From CAYVKM01 sp964452045 (GTDB lineage Bacteria; Calditrichota; Calditrichia; RBG-13-44-9): 64,000 nucleotides of DNA. Shown in pieces: positions 18,496-26,183 of the stretch. The position numbers and the translations under genes are program-made. The stretch spans positions 1 through 64,000 of the forward strand of contig CAYVKM010000010.1 in assembly GCA_964452045.1 (NCBI GenBank), in the 5' to 3' direction. Position 1 is the stretch's first letter. Every line of letters begins with the position of its first letter. The notes beneath the pieces are model-generated. The model was given only the letters and a program-made list of their open reading frames with translations, made no database searches and had not been told where the DNA came from.

Positions 18496-18909
18496 ATGTC
18501 GGTAGCCGATCTGCCTAAAGTAAATGCCATCCTGAACGGATTAAGCTTTGCACTCCTCCTCTGCGGATTTTATTTCATTAGAAAAAGAAGGATAAACATC
18601 CACAAAACGTTTATGCTTTCCTCGTTTGCCGTATCTGTACTTTTTCTGATATCCTATCTTTATTACCATTCGCAGGTTGGAAATATTCATTTTAGACATA
18701 CCGGCTGGATACGTCCGGTTTATTTTACCATCCTGATCTCACATTCCATATTTGCTGCGATTATTGTTCCCCTAGTTCTTTTCACTCTTTGGCGGGCGCT
18801 ACGAGCAAATTTCATCAAACACAAGAAAATTGCCCACTGGACACTCCCCATCTGGCTTTATGTATCGGTAACCGGTGTGGTAATTTACTGGATGCTGTAT
18901 CAGTTGTAA
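18496..18909 (+). CDS. DUF420 membrane protein linked to oxidase biogenesis
   Basis: A 137-aa protein with four membrane helices: LNGLSFALLLCGFYFI, FMLSSFAVSVLFLISYLYY, a third with ISHSIFAAIIVPLVLF and a last TLPIWLYVSVTGVVIYWML. It matches DUF420, which is often found beside caa3 oxidase and ctaA genes (CtaM in Staphylococcus is needed for oxidase activity). His residues in KTF-, SHS- and AHW-type positions could bind metal or heme. The ATG at 18496 with GAGG upstream is preferred over a TTG at 18481. It closes the operon. Confidence 0.8.
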   Translation: MSVADLPKVNAILNGLSFALLLCGFYFIRKRRINIHKTFMLSSFAVSVLFLISYLYYHSQVGNIHFRHTGWIRPVYFTILISHSIFAAIIVPLVLFTLWRALRANFIKHKKIAHWTLPIWLYVSVTGVVIYWMLYQL

Positions 18910-19186
18910 AAAAGAGCACCTTTTAGATGTAAATTAAAGGGAAGAGGAAAAGGAAAAATTGGTCAAAAAAATTATCCTCAAAAACAAAAAAACAATAATA
19001 AAAGGATCGATAATTCTTCCGGATAATCACATATCTTCGTAAATTTTTGATGCCATTCCTGACAAATCAGAATTTTCCATCCTCTCCTGGATATTTCTCT
19101 TGCGGAAAATCATTCAGACTTGGCTCCGGGTGTTTTGTAAAGATCAATTTTTAAGAGATTAGCAATTTGGTTTAAAAAAAGGACTT

Positions 19187-19561
19187 ATGATGAATAGACC
19201 AATCCATTTTGAGATTCTGGCGAATGATCCGGAGAAGGTGATCGCCTTTTATCAGAAGGTTTTTAACTGGCAAATTGCCGGCTGGGAAGGACCGCAGAGT
19301 TACTGGTTAGCGACCACCGGACCCGAGGACACACCGGGAATTAATGGTGGTTTTATGAATCGACATTTTCAGCAGGCCGTCATTAATACCATCGAAGTCG
19401 ATTCGATAAATGATTATTTAGCAAAGATCGAGGAAGCCGGAGGTAAAAAGATACTGGGGCCACGCGAAGTTCCCGGTGTTGGGCTGCATGCCTACTGCGA
19501 GGACCCAGAAGGGAGTATCTTTGGTATTATGCAAACTGTATCAACCAACAAGACAAAGTGA
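19187..19561 (+). CDS. VOC-family (glyoxalase-like) protein
   Basis: A 124-aa cytosolic protein of the vicinal oxygen chelate fold. It has two beta-alpha-beta-beta-beta units, starting IHFEILANDPEKVIAFYQKVF and ending DPEGSIFGIMQ. These are the hallmarks of the small YraH/PhnB-like glyoxalase/bleomycin-resistance relatives. Candidate metal ligands are His and Glu residues on the first and last strands (IHFEIL, PEGSIF). The substrate is unknown. AAAGGA precedes two adjacent ATGs, and either may be used. It stands alone after the respiratory operon. Confidence 0.85.
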   Translation: MMNRPIHFEILANDPEKVIAFYQKVFNWQIAGWEGPQSYWLATTGPEDTPGINGGFMNRHFQQAVINTIEVDSINDYLAKIEEAGGKKILGPREVPGVGLHAYCEDPEGSIFGIMQTVSTNKTK

Positions 19562-19590
19562 AATTTTAAATTCGACCGGGACAGTTCTTC

Positions 19591-19617
19591 TTGTTTCTCA
19601 GGTTTTCGATAAATTTG
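19591..19617 (+). promoter_or_regulatory. possible FCB-type promoter
   Basis: TTG (19591) and TAAATTTG (19610-19617) resemble the TTTG / TAnnTTTG promoter pattern known from Bacteroidota, with a slightly short 16-nt spacer, about 70 nt before the lipoprotein gene. It is a weak prediction. Confidence 0.3.
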
Positions 19618-19684
19618 TATATCATAACAGAAAGTTATAAATGATAATTCAAATATCTGAAACCAAAACCTTTGGAGGTAAATA

Positions 19685-20200
19685 ATGAGAACTTACCGTT
19701 TTTTGATCAGCAGCACAGCATTAACTATACTCCTGGTTTTTCTCTTCAACTGTAACACAGAAAAAAGTTCAGCCCAATATCAACCCTTAGTCGATGCTTA
19801 TCTCAGTTTCTGGAATACCGGTAATTTTGACGGCATCGATCAGGTCCTTCTTCCGGACTTTGAGTTGCGGATGACACCCAAATTTGAACCCGAAAAAGGG
19901 ATTGAAACCTTTAAGCAGGATGTTGTAAAGTGGAGAACCGCCTATCCTGATTTTCATATCACGGTGAATGAATCATTTTTTGACACGGACAAATTTGCTG
20001 TCCGGTGGACCATTACCGCAACCAACACCGGACCCGGCACACACCCCCCGACCGGCAAATCGATCGACGTTTCGGGCATGAGTATCATCCATTTCCAGGA
20101 TGGCAAGATAAAAGATGAATGGATTGCCAGTAACAATTTATATTGGTTGATGCAATTGGGTTTTAAGCTCGAATCACCATTCAAAGAAAATACTCAATAA
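19685..20200 (+). CDS. SnoaL/NTF2-like lipoprotein
   Basis: A 171-aa lipoprotein (lipobox LFNC, Cys at about 20). The mature part is one NTF2-fold domain of the SnoaL-like ester cyclase type: YLSFWNTGNFDGIDQVLLPDF, a central TFKQDVVKWRTAYPDFHI segment, and a closing SGMSIIHFQDGKIKDEW strand. SnoaL relatives can cyclise polyketides or only bind small molecules. Export to the periplasm or outer membrane makes a classical polyketide role unlikely. GGAGG lies 7-8 nt before the ATG. The next gene, 32 nt downstream, is another small lipoprotein of similar size and probable fold. Confidence 0.75.
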   Translation: MRTYRFLISSTALTILLVFLFNCNTEKSSAQYQPLVDAYLSFWNTGNFDGIDQVLLPDFELRMTPKFEPEKGIETFKQDVVKWRTAYPDFHITVNESFFDTDKFAVRWTITATNTGPGTHPPTGKSIDVSGMSIIHFQDGKIKDEWIASNNLYWLMQLGFKLESPFKENTQ

Positions 20201-20232
20201 TTTAAGTGAGGTGATAAAAAGGAGATCCTGTT

Positions 20233-20814
20233 ATGAGAACCAAAAAATTATCAGTTGTTCTATTATTTTATGTGCTCTTGAATCTGGCCTGCGCACCTGC
20301 AAAAAAGGATATTGTTATCCAATATTTTGATGCCTACAATAAACATCAGCCAGGAGTAGTAAATCTACTTTTATCGGATAACATTACTTTCACTGCTATT
20401 GAATCATTTACTTTACGTGGTAAAGAAGAGTTGAAAAATCTTGCCGAATATGATTCGACTCTCCACACTGAACTGGTTTATTCAAATTTAACCGAAGCCG
20501 GAGACACGGTTATCTGCCAGGTGTCTGAAAATAATGATTGGCTGGCTGCTCTGGGCATTACCTCCATCCGATATGATTACGCTAAATTCGTGGTGAGGCA
20601 TAAGGATATCTGGGATATCATCGTAAAAATGAACGACCAGAGCATTAATGAGATATCTACCAAGCTTCAGCCGGTAATAGATTGGGCTTCGAATAACAAA
20701 CCCGATGTTTTAAATGATGTCATGCCGGATGGTGAATTTATTTATGACAAGATTGCGGCTGAAATGTGGTTGCAGCTCCTGCAGGAATACAATGCCGCCA
20801 CAGGATCAAAATAG
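20233..20814 (+). CDS. lipoprotein, possibly NTF2-like
   Basis: A 193-aa lipoprotein with a signal peptide and lipobox LNLAC (Cys at about 20). The region VIQYFDAYNKHQPGVVNLLLSD resembles the first helix and strand of NTF2-like domains, so it is probably a divergent partner of the upstream gene. The C-terminal 55 residues (ending LQEYNAATGSK) are a helical addition. No catalytic residues are identifiable. It is likely in the same transcript as the preceding gene and ends at a strong hairpin. Confidence 0.62.
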   Translation: MRTKKLSVVLLFYVLLNLACAPAKKDIVIQYFDAYNKHQPGVVNLLLSDNITFTAIESFTLRGKEELKNLAEYDSTLHTELVYSNLTEAGDTVICQVSENNDWLAALGITSIRYDYAKFVVRHKDIWDIIVKMNDQSINEISTKLQPVIDWASNNKPDVLNDVMPDGEFIYDKIAAEMWLQLLQEYNAATGSK

Positions 20815-20825
20815 ACAAAAATAAA

Positions 20826-20857
20826 AACGGTCGCAGAAGGAAAAATCCGCGACCGTT
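20826..20857. terminator. bidirectional terminator
   Basis: AACGGTCGC and GCGACCGTT form a 9-bp stem with a 14-nt loop between two convergent genes. On the minus strand a T-rich run follows, so it should terminate the OmpA gene well and probably also the lipoprotein transcript. Confidence 0.75.
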
Positions 20858-20880
20858 CAATTTCAATTTCACAGGGTTGT

Positions 20881-22266
20881 CTATTTAATCCTATAGAATT
20901 CAATTCTGCGATTCTTAGCTCGCCCTTCCCTCGTGGAGTTGGGAGCGATAGGATTATCAGGACCATAACCTCTTGTACGAATGCGCATGGCATCGATGCC
21001 ATTATTCATCAGATAAATCTTGACCGCATCTGCCCGTTCCTGGGAGAGCCGCATATTGGTCTGGTAACTTCCGGTGATATCGGTATGTCCCCGAATTTCC
21101 ACTTCAATCTTGGGATTATTCTGTAATGTCCGGACCACTTTATCTAAAATAGATTTGGAATTCGGTGTTAAGTTAGCACTGCCGGTGGCAAAATAAACTC
21201 CTTCCAGAACAATAGATTCCCCCTTCTCCACCGCAATTTCCGGCTTCACATCCGGGCAACCATCCTTGTCTTCATAACCGTTGTAGGTTTCTTTGGTGTC
21301 GGTACCATCGATCAAAGTTTGATCGGTACCAGGACATTCATCCTGAACATCAGGAATACCATCGCCATCATTATCCGGATCGGGCACACCATCGTCATCC
21401 ACATAACTGTCCACATCCTCCGGATCGTCAGGAGCACCATCGTTTACATCTAAAATTCCATCCTTATCATTATCCGGATCCGGGACGCCATCCTCATCCT
21501 CAAACCCATCCCGGTCCTCCGGATCCATCGGCGCTTTATCCCGGAAATCGGGAACACCATCCTGATCATTATCCAGGTCGGGGGCGCCGTCTTCATCCTG
21601 AAATCCGTCAAAATCTTCCGGATGCAGCGGATCCAGATCCCGTTTATCCGGGATGCCATCACCATCGGTGTCTTTTGCCCCGCCAAAGTGAAAGGAAAAA
21701 CCCAAAGATCCGCTTAAAAAACTATCCAGATTCTTTTCACTTTTGATATCATCCAGATAGTCCGATACCACAAAATGATAAGCCCCTTCAATATCAAAGG
21801 AAAAATTTTCACCAAGAAATATGGAGCACCCCAATCCGGCAGGGATGGAAAAAGCGAATTTTTGATAATTACCTGCTTCATTGTTGGGCAAAAGATTTCC
21901 ATTCCGGTCCTTCGGATCAAAATGAAAACCCTCTGCACCCAGCTGAAAATAGGGACTTACTACATTCTTTGCCGATGGACGGTATTTCATGGATGCGGAT
22001 AGACTGTATACCGGCGTTTCAAAAAAATAGTTAGAATTTTGCGAAGTTATATGGGCGGCATAACCAAGAATTCCCAGCGCCAGCTGATCAGTAAACCATA
22101 GCTCTGTGGTAATACCGGAATACTGGCCAAGTTTCTGGTTTTTAATGTCACCAAAATAAGTATTGCCTCCAATTTTAAAACCCAGCATCACATCCTGGGC
22201 CAAAGCAAATTGGCTCATCAAAATTATGAAAATAAACAATAAAGTCGTAAATCGGTAATTCATCAT
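20881..22266 (-). CDS. OmpA-family protein with thrombospondin type-3 repeats
   Basis: A 461-aa outer-membrane protein. A signal peptide (1-23, ending FALAQ) is followed by an N-terminal beta-barrel of about 170 residues. About 130 residues of Asp-rich calcium-binding TSP3 repeats follow, with units built on DxDxDGxPDxxD and a period near 33 residues. The C-terminal OmpA peptidoglycan-binding domain (about 345-461) has GVYFATGSANLTP, IRGHTDITGS, LSQERADAVKIYL and NRRIEFY. It should tether the outer membrane to peptidoglycan, with the TSP3 stretch as a calcium-stiffened spacer. A GGAGAA site precedes the ATG, and a TAATTTTG box (22296-22303) lies 30 nt upstream. Confidence 0.92.
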   Translation of the reverse strand: MMNYRFTTLLFIFIILMSQFALAQDVMLGFKIGGNTYFGDIKNQKLGQYSGITTELWFTDQLALGILGYAAHITSQNSNYFFETPVYSLSASMKYRPSAKNVVSPYFQLGAEGFHFDPKDRNGNLLPNNEAGNYQKFAFSIPAGLGCSIFLGENFSFDIEGAYHFVVSDYLDDIKSEKNLDSFLSGSLGFSFHFGGAKDTDGDGIPDKRDLDPLHPEDFDGFQDEDGAPDLDNDQDGVPDFRDKAPMDPEDRDGFEDEDGVPDPDNDKDGILDVNDGAPDDPEDVDSYVDDDGVPDPDNDGDGIPDVQDECPGTDQTLIDGTDTKETYNGYEDKDGCPDVKPEIAVEKGESIVLEGVYFATGSANLTPNSKSILDKVVRTLQNNPKIEVEIRGHTDITGSYQTNMRLSQERADAVKIYLMNNGIDAMRIRTRGYGPDNPIAPNSTREGRAKNRRIEFYRIK

Positions 22267-22295
22267 TTCTCCAATTCATTATTCACAGCTTAGAT

Positions 22296-22303
22296 CAAAA
22301 TTA
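22296..22303 (-). promoter_or_regulatory. possible -7 promoter box for the OmpA gene
   Basis: On the minus strand TAATTTTG fits the TAnnTTTG element of FCB-group housekeeping promoters, 30 nt before the start codon. No convincing -33 element is seen. Confidence 0.3.
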
Positions 22304-22544
22304 TCGTTTATTAATCTTAATTCTTTAAAATTATAAAGTTATTTTATCATTTTATGATGCGAGGGATATCGGTATTTATTGGTTTTGTAGAAAAGCCAGT
22401 TCATAATATTTTACAAATCTTTCAGGTGAATTACCAAAAAGGGAATTTTGAGGATTGTTTCAAGAGTTTATGGATTGAACTATATTTTGGTTTTATATTT
22501 CACCCTGTTTTTATGAACTTGAGACAAATCCACAGGAGGAAAAA

Positions 22545-23741
22545 ATGAACCCAAAGATTGTACGGAAGGACCTGGAAACCTGGGCGGATTATCTGCTGGA
22601 TTATTCCCTGGGAGGCATAACCCGGGATGATATTGTGATGATTAAAGGAGAGCATATCTGCTGGCCACTGATGTCCGTATTGCAGGATAAAATATTTGCC
22701 GCAGGAGGAATTGCGGATATGAACATCGTGGCGCCGGATAATGATCGGGGAAAGGTTTGGGGTGCATCAATTACAAAGTATGGGACTATCGAGCAGATTC
22801 AGAAAGTGCCCGAATGGCATGAACAGCGATATAAAAATATGACCAAATATATTGAAGTACTCGGAGCCGAATCCCCTGATCTTTTCGATAACCTGCCGGA
22901 GGAGACAACAAAAGCTGTGATGAGAGCGGATGAACCATTCAAAACTATCCGTCTGCTCAAACCATGGGTGCTTACACTTTACCCCACCCAGGGTTTTGCC
23001 AATCTGGAAGGAATGAGCCTGGAAGATTATACCCGGGTTATTGTTAATGCTTCAACAGTTGATCCAAGATTGCTGGAAGAAGTGGAGGAACCAATCTATC
23101 AATTGTTGAGCAAAAGTAAGGAAATCCGGATCCAGACCGAACATCCCAAAACCGGTAAGGCTTTGGAACTCCGCTTAAGTATTGCCGGCCGGAATGTAAT
23201 TAAATGTACCGGTGAACGAAATTTTCCGGATGGAGAAGTGTTTACCAGTCCCGATGCCAATAGTGTGGAAGGTGAAATATTTGTAGATTTGCCGGTTTTT
23301 CAGAGTGGTACTACCATTCAGGGAATTTATCTGAAATTTGAAAACGGGGCCATTAAAGAATACACTGCCGAGAAGGGATTTGAAGCTCTGCAGAAAGTAA
23401 TTGAAACCGATGAAGGTTCACATCGGCTGGGCGAGGTTGCTCTGGGTATGAATAACGGAATTGAGAAAGTGCTAAAACATCCCCTGTTTGTTGAAAAAGT
23501 TGGCGGAACGCTGCATATTGCCATCGGCGCCAGTTACCCGGAGTGCTTTACGGCGGATCCGAATTCCGATGTGGGCAAGAAGGAAACGGAAGAATATAAC
23601 AAAAAAGGTATACTGAATAAATCGGCGCAGCACGTGGATATCGTTACCGATTTCCGGCCGGGTGGCAGCGGTCGTGCGGTTTATATCAACCAGGTTAAAC
23701 TGGATATGAAGGACAATATCTGGGTGGTTCCAAACCAATAG
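22545..23741 (+). CDS. M29-family aminopeptidase
   Basis: A 398-aa metallo-aminopeptidase (thermophilic aminopeptidase T / AmpS family) that removes N-terminal residues from peptides in the cytosol. The N-terminal domain precedes the dimetal catalytic domain. Its signature stretches are intact: NFPDGEVFTSP, EGSHRLGEVALG, LHIAIGASYPE and QHVDIVTDF, supplying the Glu, Glu, His, Tyr, His and Asp ligands of the family. Length is normal. AGGAGGAAAAA precedes the ATG. It is followed by a divergent-function SDR 146 nt on, so no operon is implied. Confidence 0.9.
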   Translation: MNPKIVRKDLETWADYLLDYSLGGITRDDIVMIKGEHICWPLMSVLQDKIFAAGGIADMNIVAPDNDRGKVWGASITKYGTIEQIQKVPEWHEQRYKNMTKYIEVLGAESPDLFDNLPEETTKAVMRADEPFKTIRLLKPWVLTLYPTQGFANLEGMSLEDYTRVIVNASTVDPRLLEEVEEPIYQLLSKSKEIRIQTEHPKTGKALELRLSIAGRNVIKCTGERNFPDGEVFTSPDANSVEGEIFVDLPVFQSGTTIQGIYLKFENGAIKEYTAEKGFEALQKVIETDEGSHRLGEVALGMNNGIEKVLKHPLFVEKVGGTLHIAIGASYPECFTADPNSDVGKKETEEYNKKGILNKSAQHVDIVTDFRPGGSGRAVYINQVKLDMKDNIWVVPNQ

Positions 23742-23887
23742 ATATAAAAATATCCTGATCCAGAAATATTAGTGGATGTTTTAATGCTGCTTGCAGCTAG
23801 AACACTGAATTAAAATCAGTTATCACTGCATACTTTCTTATTTTTTTCTTCTGCTTAAATCAATAATATATTGATGGAGAAAAGCTC

Positions 23888-24649
23888 ATGCAGAGAACCA
23901 TATTTATTACCGGAGCAAGTGCCGGATTCGGAGAGGGTTGTGCCAGGCGTTTCGCCAGGGAGGGTTGGCGATTGGTTCTGGTGGCCCGCCGTTCGGAAAG
24001 ATTACAGGATCTCCAAACGGAACTTGGTGGTAATGAGAAAATCCACATCATCCCACTGGACATTCAGCAGAAAACGGCCGTTAAGAAAGCGTTAGATAAA
24101 CTTCCGGAAAAATTCCAAAATATTGATGTGCTGGTCAACAATGCAGGTCTGGCCCTGGGACTCGAACCCTCCCACACTGCCAGTCTGGAGGACTGGGAAA
24201 CCATGGTGGATACCAATATTAAAGGGCTTTTGTATTGCACCAGGTTACTTTTACCGGAGATTGTGAAGCGTAACAAGGGACATATAATTAATATCGGATC
24301 TACCGCCGGAAACTGGCCTTATCCGGGTGGAAATGTGTATGGAGCAACCAAGGCTTTTGTCAAACAATTTTCCCGGAATTTGCGGGCAGATCTGTTCGGC
24401 ACAAAGGTGAGAGTGACCAACATCGAACCGGGATTAGCAGAAACCGAATTCTCTATGGTGCGCTTTAAGGGTGATTCCGACAGAGCAAATCAGGTTTATA
24501 AGGGAACACAACCCTTAACTGCGGAAGATATTGCCGAGGTTGTCTTCTGGGTTACCAGTCTTCCCGATCACGTTAATATTAACCGGATTGAAGTAATGCC
24601 CACCGACCAGACCTGGGGTCCACTGGCCCTGGATCGCCGGGAAGAATAG
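23888..24649 (+). CDS. short-chain dehydrogenase/reductase (YdfG-like)
   Basis: A 253-aa NADP-dependent oxidoreductase. It has the cofactor motif TGASAGFGEG near residue 8, with an Arg pair after strand 2 (ARRSERL) favouring NADPH. The structural NNAGLALG motif and the catalytic Ser and YGATK are present (NIGSTAGNW...NVYGATKAFV). Overall it matches the 3-hydroxy acid (serine/malonic semialdehyde) dehydrogenase YdfG group, including the VNINRIEVMPTDQTWGPL tail. GGAGAA lies before the ATG. A MATE transporter follows after 36 nt and may share its transcript. Confidence 0.88.
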   Translation: MQRTIFITGASAGFGEGCARRFAREGWRLVLVARRSERLQDLQTELGGNEKIHIIPLDIQQKTAVKKALDKLPEKFQNIDVLVNNAGLALGLEPSHTASLEDWETMVDTNIKGLLYCTRLLLPEIVKRNKGHIINIGSTAGNWPYPGGNVYGATKAFVKQFSRNLRADLFGTKVRVTNIEPGLAETEFSMVRFKGDSDRANQVYKGTQPLTAEDIAEVVFWVTSLPDHVNINRIEVMPTDQTWGPLALDRREE

Positions 24650-24685
24650 ACTGATCTCATATTTTTAAACCCTTTATTCAGCCAA

Positions 24686-26023
24686 ATGCATACATATCGA
24701 TATCATATCAAGCAAACCGCGAAACTGGCCTATCCGGTAACAATCGGACAGCTGGGACATGTGATGCTGGGCGTCGTAGACAGTATTATGGTGGGAAAAG
24801 TAGGCGCCACACCCCTGGCTGCATCCTCCCTGGTAAATGGTCTGGTTTTTCTGGTGCTGGTTTTTGGTCTGGGAATGACTCTGGGCATTACTCCCCTGGT
24901 TGCCATTGCCCGGGGAAAGGAAGATCACACCAAATGCGGGATCATTTTGCGTCAGGCCTTACTGGTGAATGGCATTCTCGGGTTGGGAATTTCAATCATC
25001 GTTTATCTCATGGCCGATCTGGTCTTTTATCTGAATCAACCGGCAGAGGTTGCCATTCAGGCTGCATCATATACTAAAATAATCAGCTTCTCGCTTCTGC
25101 CCTTTATGATATTCCAGAATTACCGGCAATTCATTGAAGGTTTATCCTTTACCAAACCGGCGATGTACATTACCATTCTGGCAAACGGAATTAATATATT
25201 CGGCAACTGGGTTTTTATTTACGGCAACCTCGGATTCCCCGCGTATGGATTGGATGGTGCCGGATATTCCACATTTTTTACCCGTCTTTTTATGGCCGTA
25301 GCTATGTTAATCTACGTCCTGTCCTCACAGCGGTTTAAACAATACGATCCTTCTTTCAGATTTCGCAGTATTAATCGAAAGGTGATCAAACAATTATTAA
25401 ACATCGGTGTTCCCAGCGGATTCCTTCATTTTTTTGAATTCGGAGCTTTTTCCTTTTCGGCTGTAATGATCGGATGGCTGGGGAAAGTCCAACTGGCTGC
25501 ACATCAGATCGCCCTGAGTATGGCCGCGATTTCATTTATGTTCGTCATGGGTATATCAGCAGCCGGAACGATACGGGTAGGAAATGCTCTGGGAAGAAAC
25601 CATCATACTGAAGTAAGGGATGCCGGTTTTTCCGCTATCCTTTTTGGTGCTTTAACTATGGCCATTTTCGGCGCCTTATTTATCTCCCTGCGGAATTTCT
25701 TTCCCACACTTTATATCAACGATATGGCGGTGATCCGGGTAGCAGCTTCTTTGCTCATCGTTGCGGCTTTTTTCCAGATTTCGGACGGTGTGCAGGCGGT
25801 TGGGCTGGGTGTGTTGCGGGGAATAACCGATGTGAAAATTCCGATGATCATCAGTTTTATCGCCTATTGGGCCATCGGATTGCCGGTGGGATATTTTTTG
25901 GGATTTAAATTAAAATATGAAGCAGTTGGCGTTTGGATCGGCCTGCTCTGCGGATTAACCGTGGCCGCCACATTTTTCTTTTTACGATTTCATCTGAAGA
26001 CAAAAAAGCTGGGCCAGGTGTAG
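24686..26023 (+). CDS. MATE-family efflux transporter (NorM-like)
   Basis: A 445-aa inner-membrane protein with twelve predicted helices in two homologous halves. It is a cation-coupled exporter of cationic drugs and dyes. Family signatures include PVTIGQLGHVMLGVVDSIMVG at the N-terminus and LGVLRGITDVKIPM in the second half. It starts 36 nt after the SDR gene without a visible ribosome-binding site, consistent with coupling to the upstream gene. The natural substrate is unknown. Confidence 0.92.
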   Translation: MHTYRYHIKQTAKLAYPVTIGQLGHVMLGVVDSIMVGKVGATPLAASSLVNGLVFLVLVFGLGMTLGITPLVAIARGKEDHTKCGIILRQALLVNGILGLGISIIVYLMADLVFYLNQPAEVAIQAASYTKIISFSLLPFMIFQNYRQFIEGLSFTKPAMYITILANGINIFGNWVFIYGNLGFPAYGLDGAGYSTFFTRLFMAVAMLIYVLSSQRFKQYDPSFRFRSINRKVIKQLLNIGVPSGFLHFFEFGAFSFSAVMIGWLGKVQLAAHQIALSMAAISFMFVMGISAAGTIRVGNALGRNHHTEVRDAGFSAILFGALTMAIFGALFISLRNFFPTLYINDMAVIRVAASLLIVAAFFQISDGVQAVGLGVLRGITDVKIPMIISFIAYWAIGLPVGYFLGFKLKYEAVGVWIGLLCGLTVAATFFFLRFHLKTKKLGQV

Positions 26024-26109
26024 TTGAACACTTATGGTGTTCTACGATTGCCAATTACACAGTTCTTAGACTTCTGACATATTCCACTTTACACGCAGCC
26101 TATTTTACT

Positions 26110-26179
26110 AATCCCATCGTGATTGAACATTTATAGTAATTAAACAACAAAAAACATCACAATCCCACAGGGGTTGAAC
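26110..26179 (+). repeat. degenerate 19-mer direct repeat
   Basis: Two copies of a motif of the form AATCCCA...TTGAAC (26110-26128 and 26161-26179) match at 15 of 19 positions. A related GAACAC/GTGTTC palindrome sits at 26026-26042. All lie in the 160-nt gap between convergent genes, suggesting remains of a dispersed palindromic repeat. Confidence 0.4.
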
Positions 26180-26183
26180 CACA

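Noticed and set aside
22354..22548. 64-codon ORF upstream of the M29 peptidase
   Set aside because: It overlaps the peptidase start by 4 nt but has no ribosome-binding site or recognisable features, and its A+T-rich, Phe/Ile-rich composition is what an open frame in non-coding DNA gives.
25933..26136. 67-codon ORF at the end of the MATE gene
   Set aside because: It is mostly inside the MATE gene in another frame and continues into the repeat-bearing gap; no features of a real gene.
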